In this document: in pieces, positions 12,087-12,495 of the stretch
How positions within the stretch are numbered: position 1 is the stretch's first letter
How the letters are laid out: the number at the start of each line of letters is the position of its first letter
Source: Candidatus Liptonbacteria bacterium RIFOXYD1_FULL_36_11
GTDB lineage: Bacteria > Patescibacteriota > Minisyncoccia > UBA6257 > XYB1-36-10
DNA: 12,495 bases
Assembly (NCBI GenBank): GCA_001821375.1
Contig: MHLG01000007.1
Span: forward strand, 1-12,495
Reading direction: 5' to 3'
Translations under genes and position numbers: made by a program
The notes under the pieces: model-generated
The model's database searches: none
Told to the model about the DNA's origin: nothing
The model's input: only the letters and a program-made list of their open reading frames with translations

Positions 12087-12495
12087 TTAATTGGTTGATT
12101 CCGAACCCAAAGAATAAAAAGTGGAGGGAGAGTTTTGGTTGTTGTATTCGGTGGCAATCCATTCGGCGGCGCGGGCGGTGTTGGAAATATGAAGTTCGTC
12201 AAGAAGACCACTGTTATAATTACTGGCATTATAACGATTTTCTAAAGCTGTGGTTGAGTTAAAAATTGAAGTTGATGGGGAAGCGGGAGGAGTGCCGGAT
12301 ATTTCCTGCCCGTTAAGATAGACTTTGTATGTTCCGGCATCAAAAGTACCTACTAAATGATTCCAATTAGTATCAGTAACTGTTTGGGTTGAATACCAAT
12401 AGTTATTAGTACTCCCATTACTACTAATACTCCAATAGACTTTATTGTCAGTATGAACCTGTAAACCATAACTCATTTGATTTCCAGTAGTATTA
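12087..12495 (-). CDS. C-terminal part of a LamG/concanavalin A-like surface protein
   Basis: The minus-strand reading is open to the right window edge, so the internal Met at 12476 is not the true start and the N-terminal part lies outside. About 136 residues are present. The run VYWSISSNGS, TDTNWNHLVGTFDAGTYKVYLNGQEISG and GLLDELHISNTARAAEWIATEYNN is the LamG pattern. In that pattern 'W.H..GT.D....LYVDG' is followed by 'G.IDEVRI...R...WI...Y.N'. These jelly-roll domains usually bind glycans or proteins on large secreted or surface proteins. The protein ends soon after the domain (YSLGSESTN), so LamG is C-terminal. Convergent with the PaaX/Cas2-like gene; palindrome copy 2 is a likely shared terminator. 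Codons are richer in Asn, Thr and Ser than in neighbouring genes. Confidence 0.82.
   Translation of the reverse strand, partial: NTTGNQMSYGLQVHTDNKVYWSISSNGSTNNYWYSTQTVTDTNWNHLVGTFDAGTYKVYLNGQEISGTPPASPSTSIFNSTTALENRYNASNYNSGLLDELHISNTARAAEWIATEYNNQNSPSTFYSLGSESTN

Overview
The window looks like chromosomal DNA from an AT-rich, small-genome member of the Candidate Phyla Radiation (Patescibacteria), most likely a Parcubacteria-type lineage. This rests on gene content and protein character, not on a database search. The pointers are compact lysine-rich proteins, an RNA polymerase alpha subunit with no C-terminal domain, a short L13, a PEGA-domain membrane protein, a membrane-anchored 'baseplate J-like' protein behind a degenerate FtsA/PilM-like protein, and a PaaX/Cas2-like regulator. 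Most stop codons are TAA, rpmJ ends in TGA, and the standard bacterial code fits every gene. Almost no gene has a recognisable Shine-Dalgarno (SD) sequence.

Left part (1-3970): a minus-strand envelope and replication cluster reads murA -> mreB -> holB, with holB cut by the window edge. Across a 45-bp divergent promoter region lies a plus-strand PEGA-domain, propeller-like membrane protein. MurA carries Asp in place of its catalytic Cys. MreB carries substitutions at several positions of its ATPase site.

Middle part (4054-8198): a minus-strand translation cluster in classical order, infA / rpmJ-rpsM-rpsK-rpsD-rpoA-rplQ / rplM-rpsI. The leaders of rpmJ and rplM share a roughly 47-nt conserved element. 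In both, the element sits inside a long inverted repeat whose arms differ in sequence but still pair, so it is a candidate shared RNA leader. infA has a near-consensus promoter.

Right part (8267-12495): the FtsA/PilM-like gene and the baseplate J-like gene form a probable minus-strand envelope pair. Divergent from them is a plus-strand gene for a winged-helix plus Cas2-fold protein of the PaaX type. It is bracketed by two long perfect palindromes (48 and 44 bp) that share an identical 32-bp core but have different, still self-complementary, outer arms. One lies just upstream of the gene's extended -10 promoter; the other lies just after its stop codon and looks like a bidirectional terminator. 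This palindrome-gene-palindrome unit is the strongest candidate for an undescribed system here. The window ends in the C-terminal part of a LamG-like surface protein on the minus strand. No intergenic stretch exceeds 300 bases, and no tRNA, rRNA or CRISPR array was seen.
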